From Gadus chalcogrammus (Eukaryota > Chordata > Actinopteri > Gadiformes > Gadidae), in NCBI RefSeq assembly GCF_026213295.1, contig NC_079412.1, positions 6,023,762 through 6,087,761 on the forward strand: a stretch of DNA of 64,000 nucleotides, given 5' to 3'. The position numbers were made by a program, and so were the translations under genes. Below the pieces are notes generated by a model, which had not been told where the DNA came from, searched no databases, and saw nothing but the letters and a program-made list of their open reading frames with translations. Below are positions 44,554 through 55,821 of this stretch, one piece after another (position 1 is the first letter of the stretch; every line of letters starts with the position of its first letter).

Positions 44554-47500
44554 TCACTTTAACTGCATGCTGTCGTCCAACAGGGGAGGAGGGGGCGGGA
44601 CTGGAAGCTCCAGGTCTGAAGAGATTTGAGGGGAATTAAAATTTGATCAAAATGTATCCATGTACCTAGGTCAGTGTCTGTGTATGCATGCGTAAGTCTC
44701 ACCCAGGTGTTGTAGGCGGGCATTTAAGCGGAGACGAGCAGATAGAGGAAGAAGAGCAGAGGAGATAGGAAGAGGAGCAGAGGAGAGAGGAAGAGGAGCA
44801 GGAGGAGGAGCATAAGGAGGAGGGGGCGGGATCATCACTAGAGGAAGAGAGGAGGGCGAGATAGGAGATTAAACAACTGACACAACAGGGAAGCATGTAT
44901 ATATATAATATATATTAAAATAATGAATATATACCCTTATATCAATCAAATGCTTGCACGCTCAGTAACAGTTGTCTTTGGGCAGAGCAGGGTCTTACAT
45001 GATTGGACGGAAGGTAGTAAGTGTGTGTCGTGGGGGCGAGCCCTCCCCCTCAGAGAGAGAGAGCGGGAGATGGGGGGCAATCGACGCATGCGATTCCTCC
45101 GAGTTGTGGAAGAAACTGAGAAAGAAAAGACAGGTATATAGACAGGCAGGCAGGCAGGCAGGCAGTCAGACACACTAGCAGGTAGACACGCAGGCAGGTA
45201 GAAAGGCATAGGTATAGGTCTAATATCTCGATCCATCAGCAACAAGCTGTGTCACATGTATAAAAGGTTTTCAAATGTACATATCATTGCTTTTGTTTAT
45301 GTATAAGATGTATTTATGTTATGTTATTGCATTGTAAAATTAAGATCCAATACTACACTACTCTATAATGTTCATTTTTATGGACCAAACAACAGAGTGT
45401 TTGTTAGCCTTTGTCTGGTACAGTATTTCTCTTCTTAAGGTAAGTTACCACAGTAATTAGGGTAAGTACTTTTTAATCTTAATGCTTTAAACATTTTGCA
45501 GATCCCTGATCACCTGAAGCCTAGACTTCTCAGCCATATCCAAAAATCCAAAACTGGACAATGCCATCGCCGGGAGCTCAACTTACCAACCTGAGGTTGG
45601 GGGAAAAGTTCAACATCCATGAGTTAGATGAGGGTCAGAAATGGATCCTAGTTTTTTTATTCATTCCTTAAACAGAAACTGTCCTCAGACTCTCTGACGG
45701 CTACACGGCTTGGATATATATTTATATATAATATAAAATGCTGCCCAATACTGCTTTTGAATACAGAACAACATAGACTGCAGCTACCTTGGAGAGCTAT
45801 GCCAGGATTTCCAGCTGATTCTAGCCCCTTCTGAGGTCCATCTAGGCGAGCTAACCCCTTCTGAGGTCTAGCTAGACGAGCTAGCCCCTTCTCTGGTCCA
45901 GCTAGAAGAGCTAGCCCCTCTCTGGTCAAGCTAGGGGAGCTAGCCCCTTCTCAGGTCCAGCTAGAGGAGCTAGCCCCCGTCTGGTCCAGCTAGAGGAGTT
46001 AGCCCCTTCTCTGGTCCAGCTGGAGGAGCTAGCCCCTGTCTGGTCCAGCTAGAGGAGCTAGTCCCTCTCTGGTCCAGCTAGAGGAGCTCAGGTCCAGGAT
46101 GCAGAGAAGACAACTCAAATCCAGGGTGCATCGGGATAACGATGTGATATCTGGATTTGAGAGATAAATCGATATCAAGTTTGCCATAATTTCCTTTTAA
46201 AAGGTTGTATCAGTGATGATAGGCCGAAACATAAATGTTCACATTCATCTGATCTTTCCTGACAATCCGCTAGCTGTAAAAAAAAACATGTCTAATATGG
46301 GTATGCATTGGCCCTGCCCTCACGATTCGATTCGATTACGATTCACCAGGTAACGGTTCGATTCAATTCAATTCTACGATGCATTGCGATGCATCAAAAT
46401 TCTACTGCACACAATGAGGCAAATTTTTTCAAACCTACTGCAATTAAATGCCAGGCTTTGTCCTTTCTGACATGGCACCTTTCTGACAGGATGATATATT
46501 TCATAAATTATTTTATGTTGCTCCACTTCGACAATCAGTCTCTCGTCGACCATGTTACGACCCTCTGAGACCCTTTGATTGACTAACTGCTGACCTGATG
46601 CCACCGGTCATGACGTTATGTTCATGTGAAGTTGTGATAGGCTACTTGAGCTGCGTATTGTGTTTTATTTTGAAAATTGACCGGATGCTCTATGGCTTTT
46701 ACATTGCCACTTCCTGCCCGGATCGATCTGCTCTGTTGAAATCGACGCGGTTCAGCAACGGCTCGCGTGAAAAATAGAAGTGCTACCGAATGGTAGCGCT
46801 GCGGCGCGGTGCGCCGCTTCTGGGACGCTGCTGAGCCGGTGGAAATGGTTTCATTGATTAGAGTGGCAGCGATCAGCAGCGTTGACCGCGGCGCAGCCGT
46901 TCTGCGCTTAGCATGTACTTCACAACTCTATTGTCCACTCGAGGCCCGATAATAAACAGCGACATAATCAATTATGGCACGTTGCCGCATCGATGCTGAA
47001 TCGTGCATGCCCCACATTGCGATGCATCGCCGAATCGATTATTGTTGACACCCCTAATGTCTAATTAGGCAGCCTATGCTTCGAGATTGTACACAAAAAC
47101 AAATGGTACAACCAACCACTCAAAACCAAAATAAATAGTATTCCAACCAATCGCCGGCAAGGGGTGGGTGTTGTGGGGGTTTGCGCTGCGTTTATGATAG
47201 TTCTTTTTGGATGCACAAAACACAGAAGGGAGGGGCGAGCTGAGGGGTATTCCATCAAAGTCGCTAACGAAAGCGGCGCTTAGTTGATTAAACCCGGTTA
47301 GAACCAACGCCAACTTCCACTTGAGGCTAAAGCCATTCCATCAATGTAGTTCAGCCGCGCCTTGCTCAGGCTTACGTCATCGTGGATTACAATCGCTCAC
47401 GAGATATGTAACCAGCCCAGAACCGTGAATGTCAAATCATGGATCAAATGTCCGAAAAGGACAGAGCGGGATCTTTTCCAGAGGAGATTAGAAGCTGCTT

Positions 47501-50500
47501 GTGGAGGTCTATGAGGAGTACACGCATATAATAACTCAAAAAGGGAACACCGTAACCGGCCGCCTGGTAATAAAATCGCAGATTTTCTGAGTAGTAGTAG
47601 TATTAACTGTGTAACATATTTAAATGTAATATTGTCCGTTGATTTGTATTCAGGGAGATAGGCTTGAGGTAACATGTCGGACTTGCACCGGTCGTCCGGG
47701 TTTCAATCCCTATCTATTTAGTTACTTAGGAAGGATTACTGGAGAAATCAAATGACTTTTCATGCCTTTTATTTTCCATTTCTTTGAATATTCTGAACCT
47801 TCTGATGGTACACTTATTTCCGACAGATGGACTTATCTGAAACGCCGCTCAAGTAAGCCTGACAGTTAGCCTGGTACCGACCAGGTTAGTTTGCTCGGAT
47901 AAATTGCCATGGTTAATTAGCGGAGATTCCCTTAAGCCACGTTAATGGAACGCAACTCTAGCTGAAAGTAGCGAGGCTTGGCGAAATAGTAGGGCTAATA
48001 GATCTACTGAGGACGCTGAGGCCAGAGCCTTCCATGCTGCATTGTCCCACCTGGAGCAGCAGGGAAGTTATGCTTGGCTGCTCTTCATGGACTTTAGCTC
48101 TGCTTTTAATACCATCCTCCCACACAGACAGGTGGTCAAACTGTCTGACATTGGAATACCACACTCCACCGGCCTTTGCTTTGAAGACTTTTTATCAGAC
48201 CGCACTCAGAGGGAAAGAGTGGGCCCCCACACCTCCACCGCCCTCAGCCTCGGCTCCCCACAGGGCTGTGTGCCGAGTCCCCTGCTCTATACCCTCTACA
48301 CCCACGACTGCACTCCCGCCCACCACAGCAACACCTTCGTCAAATTTGCAGATGACACCACAGTAGTGGGGCTCATCTCAAGGGGGGATGAGACCGCCTA
48401 CAGAGACGAGGTGGAGCGTTTGGTGGGGTGGTGCAGCGCTAACAACTTGCTCCTCAATACAACAAAGACCAAGGAGCTTGTTGTGGATTATAGGAGGAAG
48501 AGCCGCTGCTGATAGGCGGGTTCTGTGTGAAGAGGGTCTCTGACTTCCGCTTCTTGGGAGTTAACATCATGGAGGACCTGACCTGGGACGTCAACACCAC
48601 TGGGCTAGTGAAGAAGGCCCAGCAGAGACTATACTTCCTGAGAGTTCTCAGGAGGATCAACATCCCCCAAAAACTGCTGGTGTTCTTCTACCGCTGCTCA
48701 ATAGAAAGCATAATGACCTGCTGTCTGTGTGTCTGGTTCTCAAGCTGCACTGTGGCACAGAGGAAAAGGCTCCAGGGGGTCATAAAGGCAGCGCAGAAAA
48801 TCACCGGCTGCCCTCTTCCATCTCTGGACAAACTGCACAGCTCCCGCTGCCTTAAAAAGGCCAAATCCATTCTGCAGGACTCATCACACCCCGGTCACAA
48901 ACTGTTTGAACTCCTGCCATCAGGCAGGAGATACAGGTCCATGAAAACAAGAACAAAACCGTTTTTACTAGGGGTGTAACGGTACACCCCTAGTAAACGT
49001 ATTTGTACCGAACCGTCACGGTACAGGCACTTTGGAGCGGTTACAGAGGTGTACCGCAGTACGTAAATGTGGCGTACATAGCGGGCAACGATCGTCGAAT
49101 AGTCTGAGTCACGTAGAATATCGAATAATGAATGTGACTATCGTTATTTATTACACGGCTCTTCTCAAAGCTTTTGAACGCTCCGTTGACTTGCATGGGC
49201 CTTCACAACTTCCGGTGGTGAATAGCGTCCTCGGTTGCTAAGCGACGTCAACGTCTTTGGCAGACTATTTCTCAGCTGATCAACACTACGAATGCTGGTA
49301 ACAAATCAATTCTAAAAAGACACCGTGTGAAGTTATATTTTTGACGTGTCTAGTTCACCACCATGCAGGCTGTGTTCAGTAAACTAAATAAATAATTAAA
49401 TAAATAAATAGCGATCCGTTTTCGGTGCATGTAGGTCTATCTGCCTAAGCCCATGTTGAAATAACTTTGATGTTGAATGTTGATGACACAGTTGTTGAAA
49501 TAAACAGATTGATTTCATACAAATCATAAAAGCCTCTCCCTGTGTCATTGTGTGTGTGGGTATCCGAGGTGTGTGCGTGCGTGCGTGGGGGGTTCTTGAT
49601 TGAGCTATTTTCGAATATCATTCGAATACTTCTCAGCGAATATCGAATATAAAAATAGTATTTTTGCCAGAAATTCCCATCCCTAGCACACACATTTGAA
49701 AAGGCACCATCCAGGTGTTACTATGATTGTTGCTGTGGGAAAAAAAACCCATCATTTCTGAATTCCCTGTCTGGGAATTCAGAAATGCAAATGCCATAAC
49801 CAAGTTTATTGGTGTTTTCATTGCTGCTGATCGACGGCCATTCTCCGTTGTTGACAAACAAGCAGTTTTTTTTAATTTCCCCCTTAACTATGAACCGTAC
49901 CTTACCGTACCGTGACTTAAAAACCGAGGTACGTACCGAACCGTGACTTTTGTGTACCGTTACACCCCTAGTTTTACCCAACAGCCCTAACCTCACTAAA
50001 TGTTGTTACCAAAGCATAGTTGTGTATCACATTTGTGTAAGCACATTTATGAATGTGAATGTTTGTCTTATGAGTTGACTATTTTTATGGTTTTAATTTA
50101 GTTTTAATTTAATTAATTATGCATGTGTACGTACTAGCTCAATGTGATGTTTTTGCACTGAACAAGGACTGCACTTAATTTCGTTGTACTTGTTACAATG
50201 ACAATAAAGATATTCTATTCTATGTCAGCGCTGTATCGCTGTTCAAGAGAAGAGAGCCAGAAAGCAAAGCTGGTGTTTGTGTATTGATACGGCAGAGAAT
50301 GATTACTGGAACCGTTTAAAAAACTCAGTAAAAGACAGAAAGATAGTCCGACAGGTAAAGAGATGGACGAATAGACAGACAGCAAGGGAGACAGACATTC
50401 AGACAGTGTACCTTCTCCATCCTGAATAAGGTCGGGATGTGGCAGAAATGGTGGACTGGGTTCCTCGATGGCGGAATTAGAGATAACATCAAGCTTAGGC

Positions 50501-52040
50501 GTAGCCGGAGTGGGCAGTAACACGGTCACCTCTTCCACTGAGGGAGTAATAAACACCGTTGCCCATTATGCACCACGAAATGTACACATAGTCCTACACA
50601 ATAGTACACGTATGACTATGTGATTGTGTAGTAATGTGCTTAGTACTGTATGTAGTACAATGTGTGAGACTATGGGAAGGACTACGTGTAGGACAACTGC
50701 AGTATCTTTGTTATTTCCTACCAGGCTCAAGGCTGGGGGGCGTGGAGAGGGGACGAAGGCTGTGATTGGACAGAAACTCCTTTGAAGTGGGCTGGGCCAC
50801 CAGCTCCACTGGATAATTTGACCAGGGAGTTCTCAAAGAGACGGGTATCCCTGTGACATTATTGTTTGTGGGCGGGGCTTTGCTCATCATGACGTCACTC
50901 TCAGTGGGTGGTTCCTCAGGCTTGCCAAAGCTGGAGAAAATTGTGTAATTAAATTACAAGATAATAATAAATATAGTTTAAAGCAACCAGGACAGGGCCC
51001 TATTGTATGAAGAGTATGCTGGTGGCCTAATGACATGAAGGTAAACATTATTTGCTTTGATGTCATGTCTCACAGAGTTGTTGGTTGATGTTGGACTTGA
51101 ACCAGCGATGGTCATGAATCCGATGCAGTACCACTACACTACATGCACATAGACTGTTTAAAACAGATTTGAGTATATTTTGAGAAATAAAGTCTATCTT
51201 ACATGGATTTATGGTGAGCTTGGTTTGTATGGTAATATGGCATTGGTATGCCTTAAAAAATGGTTTACCGGTAGTTAACATAGCAAAACCATCACCAACC
51301 ATGGTTCTAAAGCATACTTTTTCAAAACCCATCGTCAAAACTGACTTTGCGAAATGACGTGTGTACCGCTTTAAGGCTCAACCTGTGTTGAAGAGAGAAA
51401 GGCAACTACGAACAAATATATCCTTCTTTTTTTTCAAATATAGACTTCAAAATTTGGCATTGGTATACAATGGAATCTCCTCTTAGTAGCAATATTTGAA
51501 AGCCAAGCCTACGTCTTTTGACACATTGTTGGAGCTGTTTAAACATCAGATATATTCTTATATTTCACTATAAAATGTATATCTCTGCCGTCTTTCGCCT
51601 TATTGCTATGAATTGATCATCATACAGTCCCACAGTCACCTGTTGCATTTGTGCCGAGTTTGCAGCTTTTACCATTTCCGGCACCAAATCTGTTGTAATG
51701 TTGGCCTTTGGTCAAGTGCGCTGCAGGGTATCCAAATGGTCTTACCATATGGGTTGGACCTTGAAAGTTGTTCATGATGACGAATGTTGCATGAATAACA
51801 AGTTTCATGCATATTGCACTTTCCTAGTGGAAATGGCCGCCTGCTGAGTATGTTGCACTTCTAAAGCTTATTCTAGCGCCACCCATCCTTTTCATCCCTT
51901 ATTCATTTTGCGAGTTCTTCAAGCCTGCCAATTCTTCTTCTTTTGAACTAGTATTTTTTGAGCTATGGTCGAATTTCTCAGGGAAAAAATAACGATACTT
52001 ATGAATACAATAGGGTGCCTAAGTTTTTCGTCTGACCCCT

Positions 52041-52077
<37 letters not shown>

Positions 52078-52351
52078 AAGATTGGGTTCCTACTTTCTTT
52101 TGTAGGACCCCTAATTATTGCTATTAAATACACACACACAGACACACACACACTGACCCAAGAGACGGAGGGAGCGGACATATCACTGGTCCAGGAGCTT
52201 TGAAGGACCTGCACCAAAACACATACACACAATACATGAAATCCGGATCCATCCAGTGCTTAGACCAATTGGATGAGAGAATGAAGAGACTGTTTGACCT
52301 GATTGAGCTGCCAGCTTTACGGATCATTCCGGAATGCTGCTTCCCTGGTAT

Positions 52352-52409
<58 letters not shown>

Positions 52410-55400
52410 TGAAATAAATTAATTGAGGCATTTTCCCACGCTCACAAAGCACCCGTTCTTTGTGTTTGTGTTTGTGTGAATGTGTGGTTCTGCTAACGAG
52501 TATTACTGTGTATTCGTGTCACAGAGAGTCCAGTCCAGTAAGTTTTGTTGTGTATGACTTTTTATTTTTATTATTTTGATTATAACTGAATTACTGAGTA
52601 CAACTGTGTATAGCTGTCTATTACTTAGTATAACTGGTGAATTTCTGTGTATTACTGAGCATTATGTGTATCAAGGTGTATACAACTGTATTAAATGGTA
52701 AATTGACTACATTTTATGTAGCGCTTTTATCCAAAGCCCTAATATACACCCATTCATGTGAACATCGACAGCGGTGTAAGCCATGCAAGTAGACAGCCAG
52801 CTCGTTGGGAGAAATTAGGGTTAGCTGCCTTGCTTAGGGACACCTCAACACTCAGCTCGGAGGAGCCAGGGATCGAACTAGCAACCTTGCGGTTACCAGC
52901 CAACCCGGTCTACCTCCTGAGCTACTGCGGCCCTATGTATTAAAGTGTAAAACTGTGTATTACTGTCTTTTACTGTGTATAACTGTGTATAGCTGTGTAT
53001 AACAGCATATAACGGTGTATAACTGGGAATAACTGTGTATTACTGTGTATTGGTGGCCAACAGAGTCCAGTACTGAGTAGTCGATGGGTCGGCGGTGGTA
53101 CTCGGTGGGACGGTGTACCGCGGGGTCAGCCGGGGTCATCTCTGCTCCACGGGGAACTCGCTTCATAACCGTGGAAATGCCAATCTCTCTCCGGGCGACT
53201 TTCTCCCTGTGCATCTCCACAGTCTGACCGTCCGTCCATTCATCCAAACATCATCATTATCAGTCTTCTAAACATCTTTCAGTGTCTATCTGTACAAATA
53301 TGTCCATTTGTAGACACGTTAATTTAACATGTTAAAGCCACCTAGTTGGTATGTAGTAGGTGACAAAGCTACACTGACATGTTTATTTGTAGATGTGTTC
53401 ATTTGTTTGCGTTTATTTGTTTTTGTATACTAATTTAAATCATTCTAAACTACTCTATGAGAAAGTTGTTGTGGGTGCTAACAGTTTACCTGACCAATTA
53501 GGTTGATGGAAGACTCCATGTGACCAATCAGATTTGTCTGAGCATCAAGCAAACCAAGCAGGCTATTGGCCAATGTGCTGATTTGATAAACAACACTGGC
53601 CAGCGATTGGTTGGCGAAGCTCTTGGTTTCCTCCAATGCCTTTTTGCTGCTCACTCCCGACTGTGGGGTCGGGGGAAGAGAGAGAAACAAACTGAATTGT
53701 ATGTCATTGTTATTCTGTATAAGTATGTGAGTAGTACCTGTAAGTAGTTGGTATTGCAGTAAAAGCTGTATTGAAAGTAGTACTACTAACTGTAATTAGG
53801 TGGTATGACAATATAAGTAGTATTGGGGGTAGTACCAGTACTTGTTAGTAATCAATATTACAGTATTAGCAGTATTGGAGGTAGTAGTAGTACCTGTAAG
53901 TAGGGATGTCATATATATACCAGACATTTAGTTGTCGATACCAATAACAGTGAAATTCCACAATTCTCAATACCAAATTCGATACCACGGTAAAAAACTA
54001 AAACAAAGCAATCCAATATACTTCAACATACACTCATTTATTAAAAGCAATACAAAAAACAGTGGCACTGGCATGTAGCCTTCAAGTAATGAATAAGAAT
54101 AAACCACTATAACATTTAAAAAAAGAACGGTGGCAAACAATGTAAAGTGCAAACTGAGGCAATATTCCTTCTTCTTTTATACATGGATAGTAAAAAAAAT
54201 AGAAATAGCTTGTGTCCACATAAAATAAACTCAACTCAAGATGGCCATCCAATGTATAAATTAAATCGTAAAATATTTGAAAACAAAATAAAGTGCAATC
54301 TGAGGCATTATTCCTTCTCCTTAGTAAAAAAAATAAGATTAATCCGCGATCAAATGAAGCACAGAAGACTTGGACAATGGACTCATTATTCGATGACCGG
54401 AAACGGAAAGGGGGGCTGGTTGCAGTCTTTTCGCTCGGTTCTAGCCGTACGGTTGAGACGGAGAAGCCCCCTGCACATTTCCGGTTCCAGTCCGGTTTCC
54501 GTTTCAATGTGATTTACAAAATGCCAAATAAAACGAGAGAAACTGTATTTCGCTACGATACTTGATATGGAACATCAACGAACACCACTTACCACTCGGT
54601 GAGTTGCACATTTCTGAAAACGAACGCTTAGGGTAGTTTTAAGGACAGGTTTGTGAATTCCCGTAGCCGGCCATTGTGAAGGAGGTAGGGGCGATTTGAA
54701 ATGAGCCAAATACCCAAGACAGGACCAATAGTCAACATTTCTGTGTCAACCACTATATTTCATCCTAGACAAATATGAAAGGGGGCTCAATGTGCTAAAT
54801 ACCAGAATTGGCCTTTAAACATGCGGCGATTATGTTAACGCACAACTTTTTTGTTTTTGCATCGTCAGCCGATCCGCGGATCACTTGCGTCCCGAACCGT
54901 GAGGGTTGATCCGTACGGTTCACGGGTAATTCCGTGATCCGCGGCACCACTATAAACTAATTAATGTAAGCGTTGCGTTGGAAGAAGATGAAGTGGTTTA
55001 AAATGACGTGTGGGGTGGTTGTTTGTAGTGTGGCACTATGTGTGTATGCAAACAGTAAAGGGGGCTACAGGGTAAGTTCTGTTTGACCGTCGCTTCACAT
55101 GGTGTATTTCAGGATAAGGATAAGAAAGATAACACTCTGGATATGTTGTTAATGTAACGCTAACATGACTTGAAACTCACTCAACTTGAATTCTTTGAAT
55201 AAATCTGGATGTCTGTCTTTGAGGTGCTTCGATAAGTTGGAAGTGTTTCCTCCTTTCGTTTTGAAAAGGTTGACGGCACCGTTTGCATATAGGTTTTTGC
55301 GAATCTATTATCAATCCCTGAACATCCGCCTCAAACGCAAAAGTACTTCCAGGCACGATTATCGCTATTATTTTTCTCGACCAGCCGAGGCGGAGCTGGC

Positions 55401-55821
55401 GCCCCCGCTGCAGCTGCAGTTGCCATCTTCCGTGTTCCTTTGGCATTTAACATCAGACTACAACACTTTTAGGTGTATAAGCTGCCCACATGACGTCCGG
55501 AGGAATTGCATCCCCGGTACTTACGGTGCCTATGACATCCCGGGTATCGGTTCTAGTATCGGTTCTCGTGACATCCCTACCTTTAAGTAGTTTGTATTGT
55601 AGTATTAGTAGTATTGGAGGTAGTAGTAGTACAAGTAGTACTAGCAGTAGTAATAGTAATAATATAATTACTAGTAGTAGTACGAGTACCTGTAGGTAGT
55701 TCGTATGGCAGTATTCGGCAACCTTCAGTAGGTTGGTGAAGTTATCGAGCAGTGCCTGCCGAGCACTTGGAGCTTCCTGTTGGATACTGCAAACTTCCTG
55801 TTTCAACTTCTGCTCCTTCAT
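44554..55821 (-). CDS. abi3: Abl-interactor family protein (abi3-like), no SH3 seen
   Basis: Minus-strand exons: 55821-55690 ([13 protein letters not shown]... [14 protein letters not shown]), 53660-53490 ([26 protein letters not shown]), 53223 to about 53044 ([28 protein letters not shown]), two less certain exons near 52350-52155, then 50930-50722, 50537-50412, 45115-44999, 44837-44703 and 44615-44554. The first three match the helical N-terminus and homeodomain-homologous region of ABI proteins, which join the WAVE complex regulating actin. The later exons are proline-rich ([28 protein letters not shown]) and end in a TGA. Phases agree for the last five exons. The usual C-terminal SH3 domain is absent. 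Family is clear; the paralogue abi3 is inferred from divergence. Introns hold many transposons. Confidence 0.8.
45130..45200. repeat. (CAGG)n short tandem repeat
   Basis: GACAGGCAGGCAGGCAGGCA and related units, just upstream of an abi3-like exon in the intron. Confidence 0.85.
45820..46095. repeat. Minisatellite of about 30 bp
   Basis: About nine copies of a unit like GCTAGAGGAGCTAGCCCCTT followed by CTCTGGTCCA, with length variants of 29-30 bases. Located in an abi3-like intron. Confidence 0.9.
46296..47056. mobile_element. hAT element, 761 bp, with 8-bp target duplication
   Basis: Both flanks are ATGTCTAA (46288-46295 and 47057-47064). The right end, reversed, is TAGGGGTGTCAACAATAATC. The left end is diverged (TATGGGTATGCATTGG). 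GATTCGATTCGATTACGATT near the left and CGATGCATCGCAATG-type motifs at the right form subterminal repeats. No coding capacity. Confidence 0.8.
47237..47975 (+). mobile_element. Non-autonomous Harbinger element with Myb/SANT remnant
   Basis: The left end GAGGGGTATTCCATCAAAGT CGCTAACG and the right CACGTTAATGGAACGC-like end are diverged inverted termini. At about 47470-47580 the plus strand translates, with one stop, as FSRGD and then [25 protein letters not shown], the start of a Myb/SANT-like domain found in the second protein of Harbinger elements. The rest of the gene is lost. Confidence 0.55.
48012..48968 (+). pseudogene. Rex1-like reverse transcriptase fragment
   Basis: The first frame (from about 48042) gives [34 protein letters not shown] and [14 protein letters not shown], the RT catalytic region, ending at a stop near 48510. 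A one-base shift then leads to [14 protein letters not shown] and [20 protein letters not shown], ending where the hAT begins. Its last residues continue after 49970. The endonuclease and the first RT blocks are missing. Confidence 0.85.
48969..49970. mobile_element. 1-kb non-autonomous hAT within Rex1
   Basis: The termini are TAGGGGTGTAACGGTACACC and, reversed, TAGGGGTGTAACGGTACACA. The flanks GTTTTTAC and GTTTTACC are near-identical 8-mers. The left end carries the terminus twice in opposite directions (TAGGGGTGTAACGGTACACC CCTA). No transposase is visible; the small frames inside are not supported. Confidence 0.8.
52155..52352 (-). CDS. Probable abi3-like exons 4 and 5
   Basis: After a long CT tract and the acceptor ATACCAG the minus strand reads [18 protein letters not shown], comparable to the RTGTLSRTN region of ABI proteins, up to a possible GTATTG donor. 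A second acceptor (TTTTGGTGCAG) opens a short exon [17 protein letters not shown] ending in a GTCAGT donor whose phase fits the next exon at 50930. The join from exon 3 needs a phase not given by its best donor, so this part is uncertain. The opposite strand is also open over about 70 codons. Confidence 0.45.
52356..52412. repeat. (GA)n microsatellite
   Basis: A nearly pure AG run. On the minus strand it provides the CT tract in front of a probable abi3-like exon. Confidence 0.95.
52700..52935 (+). mobile_element. SINE-like element in an abi3-like intron
   Basis: The tail block TAGCGCTTTTATCCAAAGCC is followed by an unrelated middle and GCCAGGGATCGAACTAGCAA, a tRNA-type B-box region in reverse, then CTCCTGAGCTACTGCGGCC. 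This order matches the element at 34.5 kb. Confidence 0.65.
52931..53050. repeat. 10-bp tandem repeat
   Basis: Consecutive 10-base units of the type AACTGTGTAT, TACTGTGTAT and AGCTGTGTAT run from the SINE to the edge of abi3-like exon 3. Confidence 0.85.
53901..55579 (-). mobile_element. hAT element with BED-finger remnant in abi3-like intron 1
   Basis: The termini TAGGGATGTCA and its complement TGACATCCCTA are flanked by CCTGTAAG and CCTTTAAG, 7 of 8 identical. Inside, the minus strand has an ATG near 55420 ([20 protein letters not shown]), a WKYF motif and, after small frameshifts, PICKRC and [20 protein letters not shown], a BED zinc finger. The rest of the transposase is missing. Copy C of the hairpin repeat is nested inside. 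Confidence 0.8.
54405..54965. repeat. Dispersed repeat with internal hairpin, copy C
   Basis: The order GGTTGCAGTCTTTTCGCTCG, a GGTTCCAGTCC stretch, TTTCGCTACGATACTTGATA, then GATCCGCGGATCACTTGCG and a GTGATCCGCGGCACCAC end matches copies A and B. It lies within the intron 1 hAT. Confidence 0.55.

Larger units (their letters stand above)
47995..50223 (+). mobile_element. Rex1-like LINE, 5'-truncated, split by a hAT
   Basis: The element keeps the reverse-transcriptase core and the 3' UTR ending ACAATAAAGATATTCTATTC TA, typical of Rex1/Babar LINEs of fish. At 48969 it is interrupted by a 1-kb hAT, and the LINE continues at 49971. It lies in an abi3-like intron in the antisense direction to that gene. 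Confidence 0.85.

Noticed and set aside
45657..45929. A 90-codon frame with repeated [10 protein letters not shown] units
   Set aside because: It is the translation of the 30-bp minisatellite.
51063..51130. tRNA-like B-box sequence (GGACTTGAACC)
   Set aside because: No cloverleaf or A box could be placed around it; probably a degenerate SINE piece.
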